The notes beneath the pieces are model-generated. The model was not told where the DNA came from and searched no databases. It worked only from the letters and a program-made list of their open reading frames with translations. A DNA stretch of 64,000 nucleotides, taken from positions 78,875 to 142,874 of the forward strand of contig JAKLGM010000001.1 in NCBI GenBank assembly GCA_022710685.1, given 5' to 3'. Made by a program: the position numbers and the translations under genes. This stretch comes from Patescibacteria group bacterium. GTDB lineage: Bacteria > Patescibacteriota > Patescibacteriia > Patescibacteriales > UBA12465. Shown one piece after another: positions 43,114-51,167 of the stretch; within the stretch, counting starts at the first letter, position 1, and each line of letters opens with the position of its first letter.

Positions 43114-44436
43114 ATGCTGCAGCATGAAAAAATGTATGTGTTAGCGGTTGATATGGGTTATGGCCATCAACGCGCTGCCTATCCTTTTACTCCCTTGGCT
43201 GAAGGCGGAGTTATCACTATTAATGACTACGAGGGTATCAGCCCGGAGGAAAAGAAAATTTGGGAAAGAATCCGGCGGGAATATGAGTACGTGTCTTTTT
43301 TCAAGAGTTTGCCCTTAATCGGTAGTACGATTTTTTCGGTTATGGATTATTTTCAGAAGATCGACCCGTTTTATCCGCGCCGCGATTTATCTCGGCCGAC
43401 CATGCAGCAAAAATATTTTTATAAGAAAATTCAGGCTGGGTTGGGCAAGAATTTGATTGAGAAATTGAATCAGAATCCTTTGCCGCTCCTGACCACTTTC
43501 TTCGTTGCCGCTTATAGCGCTGAATATTATAACTACAAAGGCGAGATTTATTTGGTGGTTTGCGATGCTGACATTTCTCGAGCCTGGGCGCCGCTGGAAC
43601 CAGAAACCAGCCGGATTAATTATTTAGTTCCCAACCAGAGAGTCAAGGAGCGCTTGCTTCTTTACGGGGTCAAGGCGGAGAAGATATTTGCTACTGGCTT
43701 TCCTCTGCCCAAAGAGAATATCGGCACTGACGATTGGGAATATTTGAAAGCTGATTTGAAAGATCGTCTGGAGGTTTTAGATCCGGAAGGAGTTTATCGC
43801 AAAAAATACGCTAAGTTGATTGAGGCCTACCTTTGTCCGGTCAAAGATATTAACGGCGCGAAGCGGCCTCTGACGCTGACCTTTGCGGTCGGCGGGGCCG
43901 GAGCTCAGCGTGATTTAGGTATTTTATTGCTCCAGCGCCTGAAGAATAAGATTATTGAAAATAAGATCCAGCTGAATCTGATTGCTGGCAGCCGCAAGGA
44001 CGTTTTAGATTATTTTGAGAAGACATTAAAAGAGAATTTTTTGCATAATTATAAAAACGTCCAGATTGTCTATAATGCCGATAAAATGGAGTTTTTCCGT
44101 CAGTTTAATGAGGTTTTGCGGACCACTGATTTGCTTTGGACCAAGCCTTCGGAGCTGAGTTTTTATAGTGGTTTGGGCTTGCCGATAATCATGACTGAAC
44201 CGATTGGCAGCCAAGAAGATTATAATCGGCGCTGGCTTTTGGGCATCGGCGCGGGCGTAGACAGCAAGAATCCGAACTATGCCGATGAATGGTTGTTTGA
44301 CTTCCTAAATTCCGGCTGGTTGGCCGAGGCGGCTATGCGGGGTTATTTGAATGCGCCGAAGATGGGAACTTATAATATTGAAAATATTGTTTTGCGGCAT
44401 GAAGTCAATGAGATTGAAAATGTCCGCTTAATGTAA
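43114..44436 (+). CDS. GT-B glycosyltransferase-like protein (MGDG synthase/MurG-related)
   Basis: About 440 aa from the ATG at 43114 (MLQHEKMYVLAVDMG); the upstream part of the frame has no support. GYGHQRAAYPF near the N-terminus matches the GHGH/S-type loop of processive diacylglycerol glycosyltransferases. VGGAGAQRDLGILLL and WTKPSELSFYSGLGLPIIMTEPIGSQED correspond to the sugar-nucleotide-binding C-terminal half. It may glycosylate membrane lipid or another carrier. It leads a run of five same-strand envelope genes. Confidence 0.7.
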   Translation: MLQHEKMYVLAVDMGYGHQRAAYPFTPLAEGGVITINDYEGISPEEKKIWERIRREYEYVSFFKSLPLIGSTIFSVMDYFQKIDPFYPRRDLSRPTMQQKYFYKKIQAGLGKNLIEKLNQNPLPLLTTFFVAAYSAEYYNYKGEIYLVVCDADISRAWAPLEPETSRINYLVPNQRVKERLLLYGVKAEKIFATGFPLPKENIGTDDWEYLKADLKDRLEVLDPEGVYRKKYAKLIEAYLCPVKDINGAKRPLTLTFAVGGAGAQRDLGILLLQRLKNKIIENKIQLNLIAGSRKDVLDYFEKTLKENFLHNYKNVQIVYNADKMEFFRQFNEVLRTTDLLWTKPSELSFYSGLGLPIIMTEPIGSQEDYNRRWLLGIGAGVDSKNPNYADEWLFDFLNSGWLAEAAMRGYLNAPKMGTYNIENIVLRHEVNEIENVRLM

Positions 44437-44442
44437 TTAATT

Positions 44443-45363
44443 ATGTCGTGGATTACTCTCGCTATCGTCGCCTATTTGATCTTAGCTTTGGTTAATTTGG
44501 GGGACAAGCTGGTTTTGGACAAAGTTTTGGGTAGTAGCAAGCTCTACGCTTTTATCATTAGCGCCCTGGGGTCGCTGGTTATATTCTTGGCGCCTTGGTT
44601 TTTAGATTGGCCCGGAACGGGTTTGGTAATTCTTCAAATTTTGATCGGCGCGCTTTTTCCTTTTGCGCTCTTATTCATGTATGAAGCCTTGAAAAAGGGT
44701 GACGCTTCCAAAGTAGCGGTTTTGATTGGCGGGCTGATACCAGTCTTGACGGTTTTTTTGTCGGTAGTTTTCCTGCGCGAAAATTTTTCTGCTAATCAAT
44801 GGTGGGGCCTGTCTTTCTTGGTGGCCGGTTCTCTGGCTATGGCTTTAATTGGCGGCGGCCGGACAATCAAGCAGCAAGTTTTTAATCGTCAGGCCGTGGT
44901 CTATTCGGTCTTAGCCGCTTTATTCTATGCAGTTTTTTTCATCGGCACTAAATATGCTTATGACCGGCAGGAATTTATCAGCGCTTTTATTTGGCTTCGC
45001 CTGGGCGCCCTGCTGGCTGTCCTTATATTTTTGATCAGACGAAAAGATCGGCAAGAAATTTTGGGAGGATTGCGCCGTCAAGAGAAAAAACCAAAAGGCC
45101 AGCGCCGCAACCTGCTGATCTTTGGCACCCAGATTTTAGGGGCAGCTGCTTTCATTTTGCAAAATTATGCTATTTCTTTGGGCCCGGTGGCTATTATCAA
45201 CGCGCTGCAAGGAGTCCAGTATGTCATCCTGCTCTTGCTGGGTTGGATTTTGACTATTACCCTGCCTAAGTGGTTTAAAGAAAATATTTCGCGGCAAATT
45301 ATTTGGGAGAAAGCTTTAGCGATCATTCTTGTCAGCCTAGGTTTATATTTTATTACCTCTTAA
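44443..45363 (+). CDS. EamA/DMT-family transporter
   Basis: A 306-aa protein with ten hydrophobic helices in two EamA repeats. Each repeat has the family-type short helix-loop (FMYEALKKGDASKVAVLIGGLIPVLT; ISLGPVAIINALQGVQY). It may move a sugar or nucleotide-sugar for neighbouring enzymes; the substrate is unproven. It starts 6 nt after the glycosyltransferase-like gene stop. Confidence 0.85.
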   Translation: MSWITLAIVAYLILALVNLGDKLVLDKVLGSSKLYAFIISALGSLVIFLAPWFLDWPGTGLVILQILIGALFPFALLFMYEALKKGDASKVAVLIGGLIPVLTVFLSVVFLRENFSANQWWGLSFLVAGSLAMALIGGGRTIKQQVFNRQAVVYSVLAALFYAVFFIGTKYAYDRQEFISAFIWLRLGALLAVLIFLIRRKDRQEILGGLRRQEKKPKGQRRNLLIFGTQILGAAAFILQNYAISLGPVAIINALQGVQYVILLLLGWILTITLPKWFKENISRQIIWEKALAIILVSLGLYFITS

Positions 45364-45371
45364 TTTTATTT

Positions 45372-46376
45372 ATGAAATTGAAAAGAATTTTTTGGCCCCT
45401 GTTTTTATTTTTTCTTGTCTTATTCTTACTCTGGGCTTTCAAGTGGGGGCGTCATTATCCTTGGAATCAGAAGCAGGAATATCGTACGGGTTATTTTGGT
45501 GTAACTTATTCCATCAAGATGGCAGAGGAATTAGGGATAGACTGGCAGGAGGCATATCTGGCGGCGCTTGATGAGTTGGGGGTCAGAAATATCCGTTTGC
45601 CTTTATATTGGGATCAGATTGAGCCGCATCAGAATGAGTTTGATTTTTCTAAATATGATTGGATATTAGATGAGGGCGCTAAAAGAAATGCCGAATTTGT
45701 GATCAATGTCGGCTACCGTTTGCCGCGCTGGCCAGAATGTCATGCTCCCGGCTGGGCGGTAGGGAAAGATGAATTGGAGCGCGAGGCCGAAACCTTAGAA
45801 ATGATCACAGCGGTAGTTGATCGTTACAAGGATCGGGGCGAAGTGGAGTATTGGCAGGTAGAGAATGAACCTTTCCTAAATGTCTTTGGCGTCTGTCCGG
45901 AGAGCGATTTAGAATTTTTGCAACAAGAAATTGATTTAGTCAATCGGTTAGACTCTCGGCCGATATTAGTTTCAGCCTCCGGCGAACTTAGCACCTGGCG
46001 GCGCGAAGCAAAGGTGGGCGATGTTTTTGGTACAACCTTGTATCGAGTTGTCTGGGGTCCCTGGACCGGCTATATTCGTTATCCTTTGCCGGCGGCCTTC
46101 TATCGTTTGAAGGCCGATTTAGCTGATATTCCCCAGGCTAAGCGGGTAATCAGCGAATTGCAGGCCGAGCCTTGGGTGCCGGCCGGATCATTAAAGGATT
46201 TGTCTGACGCGGAAGCTAAAAAATCTTTTGATATTAAGCAGTTTAAGGCCAATGCTCAATTTGCCATCAATGTGGATTTTCAGAAAGCTTATTTGTGGGG
46301 CGTTGAGTGGTGGTATCAGAAAAAAGTAGCCGGCCAAAGTCAATATTGGGATTTTGCTAAAACCTTATTTCGTTAA
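45372..46376 (+). CDS. Membrane-anchored TIM-barrel glycoside hydrolase-like protein
   Basis: About 334 aa from the ATG at 45372; the longer frame would run into the EamA gene. An N-terminal TM anchor (residues 4-22) leads to a beta/alpha barrel with IRLPLYWDQIEPHQNEFDF and YWQVENEPF, the clan GH-A acid/base motif. A later VISELQAEPW has a Glu in a plausible nucleophile position. The exact GH family is uncertain (GH5/39/42-like). It may trim extracytoplasmic glycans. It lies between a transporter and a GT2. Confidence 0.8.
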   Translation: MKLKRIFWPLFLFFLVLFLLWAFKWGRHYPWNQKQEYRTGYFGVTYSIKMAEELGIDWQEAYLAALDELGVRNIRLPLYWDQIEPHQNEFDFSKYDWILDEGAKRNAEFVINVGYRLPRWPECHAPGWAVGKDELEREAETLEMITAVVDRYKDRGEVEYWQVENEPFLNVFGVCPESDLEFLQQEIDLVNRLDSRPILVSASGELSTWRREAKVGDVFGTTLYRVVWGPWTGYIRYPLPAAFYRLKADLADIPQAKRVISELQAEPWVPAGSLKDLSDAEAKKSFDIKQFKANAQFAINVDFQKAYLWGVEWWYQKKVAGQSQYWDFAKTLFR

Positions 46377-46378
46377 TT

Positions 46379-47080
46379 ATGCTGTCAATTATTATTCCAG
46401 CCTTGAATGAAGAAAAATATTTGCCGCAGCTTTTGGCCTCCATCAAGCGGCAGGACTTCTCTGATTACGAAGTGATTGTCTCCGACGCTAATTCGGAAGA
46501 CCGGACGCGGGAAGTAGCGCAGGCGGCCGGAGCTAAAGTTGTGGTTGACGCTCGGCGTCATCCTTCTTTCCAGCGCAATACCGGAGCTCGAGCGGCTCAA
46601 GGCGATATTTTTTTATTTCTTGACGCCGATACCGTCTTGCCGGATAATTTTCTGGCCGCGGTGGTGCCGGAGTTTAACGAAAGAAAATTAGGGGCAGCTG
46701 GTTTTTATCTAGATTTTGGTTCTAAAAAATTAATTCATCGTTTTTGTTCTTGGGGCTATAATTTTTTTGCTCGAGCGCGCCAATATTGGCGTCCGATTTC
46801 AGTCGGTGCTGGCATCATGGCGCGGCGGGAAGTGCATGAAGCTATCGCCGGTTTTGATGAAGCTCTATTTGTAGCCGAAGATTATGATTATTGCACTCGG
46901 GCGGCTCAAGTTGGTCGTTTTCGGATTTTGCGTTCCCGTTCTTTGCCTTACTCGGTGCGGCGAATGGACAAAGAGGGTAGTTTGCGGGTATTGTTCAAGT
47001 GGATCAGGATGGGCAGCCGGACATTTTTTGGCAAGACTATTAAAAAGAAAATTGTTAAATACGATTTTGGCAATTATTAA
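46379..47080 (+). CDS. Family 2 glycosyltransferase
   Basis: A 233-aa protein. The GT-A fold starts MLSIIIPALNEEKYLPQLLASI, with DADTVLP as the DxD metal motif and VSDANSEDRT for nucleotide binding. FDEALFVAEDYDYCTRA follows. It transfers a sugar from a nucleotide donor; donor and acceptor are unknown. It starts 2 nt after the hydrolase stop. Confidence 0.9.
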   Translation: MLSIIIPALNEEKYLPQLLASIKRQDFSDYEVIVSDANSEDRTREVAQAAGAKVVVDARRHPSFQRNTGARAAQGDIFLFLDADTVLPDNFLAAVVPEFNERKLGAAGFYLDFGSKKLIHRFCSWGYNFFARARQYWRPISVGAGIMARREVHEAIAGFDEALFVAEDYDYCTRAAQVGRFRILRSRSLPYSVRRMDKEGSLRVLFKWIRMGSRTFFGKTIKKKIVKYDFGNY

Positions 47081-47089
47081 TTTATATTT

Positions 47090-47518
47090 ATGAAGATATT
47101 AAAAAATCCCAGGGTAATCCTGAGAATCTTAATGGGCTTGGTATTCCTTTCTGCTGGCAGCTATCGCCTTTTTGTGCCCGAGGCGGCTTGGGTCGAGATG
47201 GCAAACCTGAAAATGTCTGATACCTTGGCTCTGCCGCTGATGGTTTTTGAAATGCTTCTAGGCCTAGCTTTGATTTTTAATCGTTACGTCAAAGCGGTTA
47301 GCATTATCTTAATCGTTTTTCTTTTGGGTGCTTTGGGCCGGGCTTTGATGCTGGCGGGTGATTCTTTCTGGCTGGGTTTAGGAGAATTATTTGTCTTTGA
47401 TGTCACTCCGACTGATTTTTTCCTTCATCTGGTATTTATCATCATCTTGCTTTTCTTGGCCCTGACGGCTGTGGCGAAACACCCGGAAGATGTGCCAGAC
47501 AATAGCCAAAAGGATTAG
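47090..47518 (+). CDS. DoxX-like membrane protein
   Basis: A 142-aa protein with four hydrophobic helices in the DoxX-type layout: RILMGLVFLSAGSYRLFVPE, then FEMLLGLALIFNRYVKAVSIIL. The family includes quinol-oxidase partners and small membrane proteins of unclear role. Its last 132 nt run antisense through the 3' end of the convergent DedA gene, so both C-termini are encoded in the same DNA. Confidence 0.7.
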   Translation: MKILKNPRVILRILMGLVFLSAGSYRLFVPEAAWVEMANLKMSDTLALPLMVFEMLLGLALIFNRYVKAVSIILIVFLLGALGRALMLAGDSFWLGLGELFVFDVTPTDFFLHLVFIIILLFLALTAVAKHPEDVPDNSQKD

Positions 47519-48076
47519 GATGACAATTAATTCTTGGAATCTGTCCCACCAAGGGCCGATATTATTCCAATTGTCGCCTAAGATTACTCCAACATAGACT
47601 AGGACATAGCTCCAAATCCAGGAGCCGACGAAAGTGTAAAGACAGAATTTTTTGAAGTTTCCCTTAGAGATGCCGGCGATGAAAGAAATGAAAGTGCGGA
47701 CGACCGGCATTAAACGGGAAAAGAAATAGGTGGCGTCGCCATAGCGGACAATAAAACGGTCCGCTTTTTCTATATCTCGGTGGGAGAGTAAAAACCATTT
47801 GCCATATTTCCATAATAGCGGCCGGCCTAATTTGTGCCCGAGCCAATATGATAGCACTGAGCCGACCAAACAGCCGAAGGCGCCGGCAAAGGCAGCTAAA
47901 TGCAGATTCATTTGACCTTGGCTGACCAAGAAACCGGCATAGGGCAGGATGACCTCAGAGGGGATTGGGATGTTGCAAGATTCTAGGGCCATTAGCAAAA
48001 AGACGCCGAATCCGTCCAGGCGGTCAACAAAAAAAACTATTAGGCTGGTTAATTTGGAAATTATAAATTCAATCAT
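47387..48076 (-). CDS. DedA family membrane protein
   Basis: A 229-aa protein of the DedA/Tvp38 superfamily. Motifs include ESCNIPIPSEVILPYAGFLVSQG, FGCLVGSVLSYWLGHKLGRPL, FFSRLMPVVRTFISFIAGI, and a basic tail. The family are lipid scramblases or transporters supporting envelope homeostasis. The final ~40 residues (RHSRQGQEKQDDDK and on) come from the antisense of the DoxX-like gene. No terminator separates the two. Confidence 0.9.
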   Translation of the reverse strand: MIEFIISKLTSLIVFFVDRLDGFGVFLLMALESCNIPIPSEVILPYAGFLVSQGQMNLHLAAFAGAFGCLVGSVLSYWLGHKLGRPLLWKYGKWFLLSHRDIEKADRFIVRYGDATYFFSRLMPVVRTFISFIAGISKGNFKKFCLYTFVGSWIWSYVLVYVGVILGDNWNNIGPWWDRFQELIVILILLAIVWHIFRVFRHSRQGQEKQDDDKYQMKEKISRSDIKDK

Positions 48077-48108
48077 GGTTTATATAATATCATACTAGGA
48101 GAAATAAA

Positions 48109-48129
48109 AAAACCCTGGTTTCAGGGTTT
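48109..48129 (-). terminator. Intrinsic terminator
   Basis: AAACCCTG / CAGGGTTT stem with a minus-strand U run after the small basic protein gene. Confidence 0.75.
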
Positions 48130-48135
48130 AAGATT

Positions 48136-48345
48136 TTAGCTTTTCCGATATTTTTTGGCCTGGGCCCTAGGTCGGATGTGTTTTCTTTCGTCCGGCAAGT
48201 TAATGATGTTTTTGGTCTCAATCACTAGCTTACAGCGTTTTCTTTCTTGGCCGAAAAAGATGTAAAATTCATTGATTTTAAGCTTAATCCAACCTTCGTT
48301 AATGAGCTGTTGGACGGCTAAATAACAGTCTACGGGGATTTTCAT
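48136..48345 (-). CDS. Small basic hypothetical protein
   Basis: About 69 aa from the ATG at 48345 (MKIPVDCYLAVQQLINEGWIKLKIN). The promoter at 48374-48402 sits just upstream, which rules out the longer frame. It is mixed helix/strand with a very basic C-terminus (RKHIRPRAQAKKYRKS), suggesting nucleic-acid contact. Family unknown. Confidence 0.55.
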   Translation of the reverse strand: MKIPVDCYLAVQQLINEGWIKLKINEFYIFFGQERKRCKLVIETKNIINLPDERKHIRPRAQAKKYRKS

Positions 48346-48373
48346 TGGTTTTATGTTTCGGGATTGCGCCTTT

Positions 48374-48402
48374 ATAGTATAGTTACTTTTGCTTTTAGTC
48401 AA
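48374..48402 (-). promoter_or_regulatory. Sigma-70-type promoter
   Basis: TTGACT, 17 nt, TACTAT on the minus strand; this fixes the start of the small basic protein gene at 48345. Confidence 0.6.
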
Positions 48403-48476
48403 TAAAAGTTGAGAAACTTGACTATTTGCCAAAAAAAGAGCAGAATATCCCTATTGTCTAAAAATAACTTTTATTT

Positions 48477-50267
48477 ATGCAAATCAGAAACATCGCCATC
48501 ATCGCCCACGTGGATCACGGTAAGACTACCTTGACTGACGCCTTGATGAAACAAACAAAAATGATTGAAGATGGTTTTAGCATGGATAGCAATGACTTGG
48601 AAAAAGAACGAGGCATTACAATCTATTCTAAAAATACTTCAGTTATCTACAAAGACACCAAAATCAATATCATTGATACTCCGGGTCACGCCGACTTCAG
48701 TTCTGAGGTGGAGCGGATTTTGCGTTCCATTGATTGCGTTTTGCTTTTAGTTGATGCCCAAGAGGGTCCGATGCCGCAAACTAAATTTGTTTTGAAAAAA
48801 TCTTTAGAACTCGGTTTGAACCCGATTGTGGTTATTAATAAGATTGACAAGCCGGCAGCCCAAGTCAAAGAGGTTGAAGAAATGGTTTATGAATTATTTA
48901 TGGACTTAGGCGCCAATGATGATCAGTTGGATTTTCCCATAGTTTATGCCGCCTCCAAACAGGGGATTGCTAAGATGAATATGGCTGACGAAGGCCGAGA
49001 CCTCTCACCGTTGCTAGATTTGATTTTGGAAAAAGTTCATCCGGCCGCTAAAGCTGAAGATGTTGATAAGCCATTTGCCGCTCAGCCTTTCAATTTAGCT
49101 TATGATAATTTTTTGGGCCGCTTGGCTATTGCTCGCGTCTATCAGGGTCAGATCAAGACTGGAACCAACGTTATCATTATGAATCAGGATGGCACTAAGC
49201 GTAATGGCAAGATTGGCAAGCTTTTTACTTTCTTGGGCCCGAAACGAATAGAAGCCGACACCGCTTTAGCTGGAGATGTCGTGATGATTGCCGGGTTGCC
49301 AAATATTGATATTGGTGAAACTATTGCCTTAACGCCGGAACAGGAATTATTACCGGCTATTAAGATTGACGAGCCCACCATTTCCCTTAATTTTTTAGTT
49401 AATAATTCTCCTTTTGCCGGCCGGGAAGGCAAGTTTGTCACTACCCGTCAACTGAAGGAGAGATTGGAAAAGGAACTAGAGGTTAACGTCGGCCTAAAGG
49501 TTGATTTCAGCGCCAATGATTCTTACAAGGTTTATGGCCGCGGCGAACTTCATATTGCTATCTTATTAGAGAATATGCGCCGGGAAGGCTATGAACTTCA
49601 GGTTTCTCAGCCCCAGGTTATTATCAAAGAGAATGACGGTCAGAAACAAGAGCCGTTTGAAGAAGCCGTAATCGATGTGCCGGAAGATATGGCCGGAATG
49701 ATAATTGAAAAATTATCTAAGCGCAAAGGCTTGTTGCAGGAGATCAAAAACAGCCATGGCCAATCCCGTTTAGTTTTCAGAATCCCGACTCGCGGTTTGT
49801 TGGGGTATCGCAATGAATTCATTGTGTCTACTCGAGGCGAAGGCATTTTATGCTCTCGGTTCGTCGGCTTTGATAATTATGTGGGCGACATTGAAAAATT
49901 TGATTTAGGTTCCATGGTTTCGATGGCCACGGGAAAAGCTTTAGCCTATGCTTTGTGGAATTTGGAAGAGCGGGGGGCTTTGTATATTGAGCCTAATACC
50001 GAAGTTTATGAAGGCATGGTCCTTGGCAATACCGCCAAAGGCTTGGATATGGCCGTTAATCCGATCAAGGGCAAGCACCTGACTAATGTCCGGGCTTCCG
50101 GAACGGATGAAGCGATTAAGCTAACACCGCCGCAACTGGTTACATTGGAGCGTGGTCTGGAAATTATCAAAGAGGATGAGTATTTGGAAATCACCCCGAT
50201 TAGCATCAGATTGAGAAAACAGTTGTTGTCTGAAATCGAAAGAGTCCGGGCTGGGAGAAATAAATAA
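48477..50267 (+). CDS. typA: Translational GTPase TypA/BipA
   Basis: A 596-aa protein. G1 [11 protein letters not shown]2/G3 ERGITIYSK and DTPGHADF, and G4 NKID are intact. The elongation-factor domains II, III and V and the BipA-specific C-terminal domain ([24 protein letters not shown]-type end) follow. BipA assists 50S assembly and stress or low-temperature translation. A TTGACT/CAGAAT pair upstream (48418-48446) is a weak promoter candidate. Confidence 0.97.
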   Translation: MQIRNIAIIAHVDHGKTTLTDALMKQTKMIEDGFSMDSNDLEKERGITIYSKNTSVIYKDTKINIIDTPGHADFSSEVERILRSIDCVLLLVDAQEGPMPQTKFVLKKSLELGLNPIVVINKIDKPAAQVKEVEEMVYELFMDLGANDDQLDFPIVYAASKQGIAKMNMADEGRDLSPLLDLILEKVHPAAKAEDVDKPFAAQPFNLAYDNFLGRLAIARVYQGQIKTGTNVIIMNQDGTKRNGKIGKLFTFLGPKRIEADTALAGDVVMIAGLPNIDIGETIALTPEQELLPAIKIDEPTISLNFLVNNSPFAGREGKFVTTRQLKERLEKELEVNVGLKVDFSANDSYKVYGRGELHIAILLENMRREGYELQVSQPQVIIKENDGQKQEPFEEAVIDVPEDMAGMIIEKLSKRKGLLQEIKNSHGQSRLVFRIPTRGLLGYRNEFIVSTRGEGILCSRFVGFDNYVGDIEKFDLGSMVSMATGKALAYALWNLEERGALYIEPNTEVYEGMVLGNTAKGLDMAVNPIKGKHLTNVRASGTDEAIKLTPPQLVTLERGLEIIKEDEYLEITPISIRLRKQLLSEIERVRAGRNK

Positions 50268-50284
50268 ATATAGAGTAAAGTATA

Positions 50285-50314
50285 AAAAGACCGGTCATTT
50301 TTGACTGGTCTTTT
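50285..50314 (+). terminator. Intrinsic terminator after typA
   Basis: A stem of AAAGACCGGTCA with a complementary ACTGGTCTTTT arm and a T run. Confidence 0.8.
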
Positions 50315-50321
50315 GTTAAAT

Positions 50322-50350
50322 AAAAAAAGCCGCTATCTTTCGATAGCGGC
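50322..50350 (-). terminator. Terminator of the tRNA-like RNA
   Basis: A 9-bp GC-rich stem (GCCGCTATC / GATAGCGGC) with loop GAAA and seven U on the minus strand, 18 nt after the tRNA-like domain. Confidence 0.88.
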
Positions 50351-50367
50351 CTGCCAGAGAGAAGTTT

Positions 50368-50610
50368 TCTTCTAGGTAGGAATCGAGCCTACGACCTTCA
50401 TTTTTGCCTAATGAGTTTTTCTCATTGGCCGAATAATTAAATTTTGTTTCCCGCTAGAGTCCCAAGGGTCTTTCGTTCCGCCTTCAGCGCAATCGTCAGT
50501 CCCACTATCATCAAACTTCTGTTTCAGCTAGATGCCTAATTAGGAGATGATATGGCGATTACCCATTTAATTATTCTATTAATGACACTCTACCACTGAG
50601 CTACCAGAAT
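50368..50610 (-). ncRNA. tRNA-like RNA with ~171-nt insertion in the anticodon loop
   Basis: Minus-strand 5' part: acceptor ATTCTGG, D-arm TAGCTCAGTGGTAGAGT, anticodon-stem strand TCATT, then AAT. Minus-strand 3' part: CAAA, AATGA, AGGTC, T-arm GTAGG-CTCGATT-CCTAC, acceptor CTAGAAG, discriminator A. Only pair 1-72 (A/G) is mismatched. The insertion (about 50407-50577) begins and ends near a 12-bp helix (GAATAATTAAAT / ATTTAATTATTC). Inside are TAATCG/CGATTG, CCATATCATC with bulged GATGATAGTGG, and a GCCAATGAG/CTCATTAGGC hairpin. A GGG...CCC pairing would cross TAATCG/CGATTG like P3-P7, but I cannot find canonical group I P7 sequences. Excising this segment leaves loop AATCAAA (anticodon UCA, position 33 not U). 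Function and splicing are inferred; the fold is seen. Confidence 0.7.
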
Positions 50611-50647
50611 TCCGGGCTCCCAGCTTGTCTGGCTGGGAACAGTTAAT

Positions 50648-50676
50648 AATATATCATATTTTATCATTTCTGTCAA
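50648..50676 (-). promoter_or_regulatory. Consensus promoter of the tRNA-like RNA
   Basis: TTGACA, 17 nt, TATATT on the minus strand; transcription would start near 50640. A CCCAGC/GCTGGG hairpin (50619-50637) forms the 5' leader before the cloverleaf. Confidence 0.8.
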
Positions 50677-50720
50677 TGAATATTATAATCTTTATTTATG
50701 CGGCTAATATTAGCTAAGTA

Positions 50721-50749
50721 TTGACAGATACTGATAAATATATTATTAT
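50721..50749 (+). promoter_or_regulatory. Consensus promoter of the Nfu-like gene
   Basis: TTGACA, 17 nt, TATTAT. The TTG of this -35 could be misread as a start codon; the gene really begins at the ATG at 50781. Confidence 0.75.
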
Positions 50750-50780
50750 TTCCCCCAGTTATTTACCAAACAATTTTAAC

Positions 50781-51074
50781 ATGAAATATCAACTCGGTTC
50801 GATTACGGAAGACTGTGCCATAGTCCATATTTCGTTTGATGAAATTTTGGTTCCTAGATCGCAATTAGTTTTAGTGGACTATGATTACATTGAGAGTGCG
50901 GCTAGCGCTAAGCTAACCCCCTTGGTTAAGGAGATGTTGGAGCGCCTTTTAGAAATTAGGGGAGTGGACAAACTAATGGTTCACGAAAGGCAGCTATCGG
51001 TTATTAAGCGCGAAACTTATTCTTGGGAGAATATAATAGAAGGCGTGCACCGAACTATTTCTTCCGCCACTTAA
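50781..51074 (+). CDS. Nfu/NifU N-terminal-domain-like protein
   Basis: About 97 aa from the ATG at 50781. The C-terminal half (LLEIRGVDKLMVHERQLSVI, then SWENIIEGVHRTI) matches the pattern of the Nfu N-terminal domain: helix, GV-K strand, I-V-K strand and W-tail helix. The Fe-S-binding CxxC domain is missing, so it would not itself carry a cluster in the usual way. Function is unknown. It is divergent from the tRNA-like RNA, with its own promoter and terminator. Confidence 0.6.
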   Translation: MKYQLGSITEDCAIVHISFDEILVPRSQLVLVDYDYIESAASAKLTPLVKEMLERLLEIRGVDKLMVHERQLSVIKRETYSWENIIEGVHRTISSAT

Positions 51075-51100
51075 AACCTTGAAATTAATCTTTTTAGTTT

Positions 51101-51136
51101 AAGGACTGCCCTCTTGATTGGGGCGGTCCTTTTTCT
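51101..51136 (+). terminator. Intrinsic terminator
   Basis: A stem of AAGGACTGCCC with GGGGCGGTCCTT and a T run. Confidence 0.8.
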
Positions 51137-51167
51137 TTTTTAAAAAATTATGGTAAATTGTAAAGGT

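Noticed and set aside
50368..50640. tmRNA, RNase P RNA or SRP RNA
   Set aside because: No tag-coding frame with a stop at the right place, no tmRNA-type 5' end, and none of the conserved RNase P or SRP sequences. A normal D-arm is present, which tmRNA lacks.
50721..50780. TTG start of the Nfu-like gene
   Set aside because: The TTG belongs to a consensus -35 box (TTGACA), so the coding start must be downstream.
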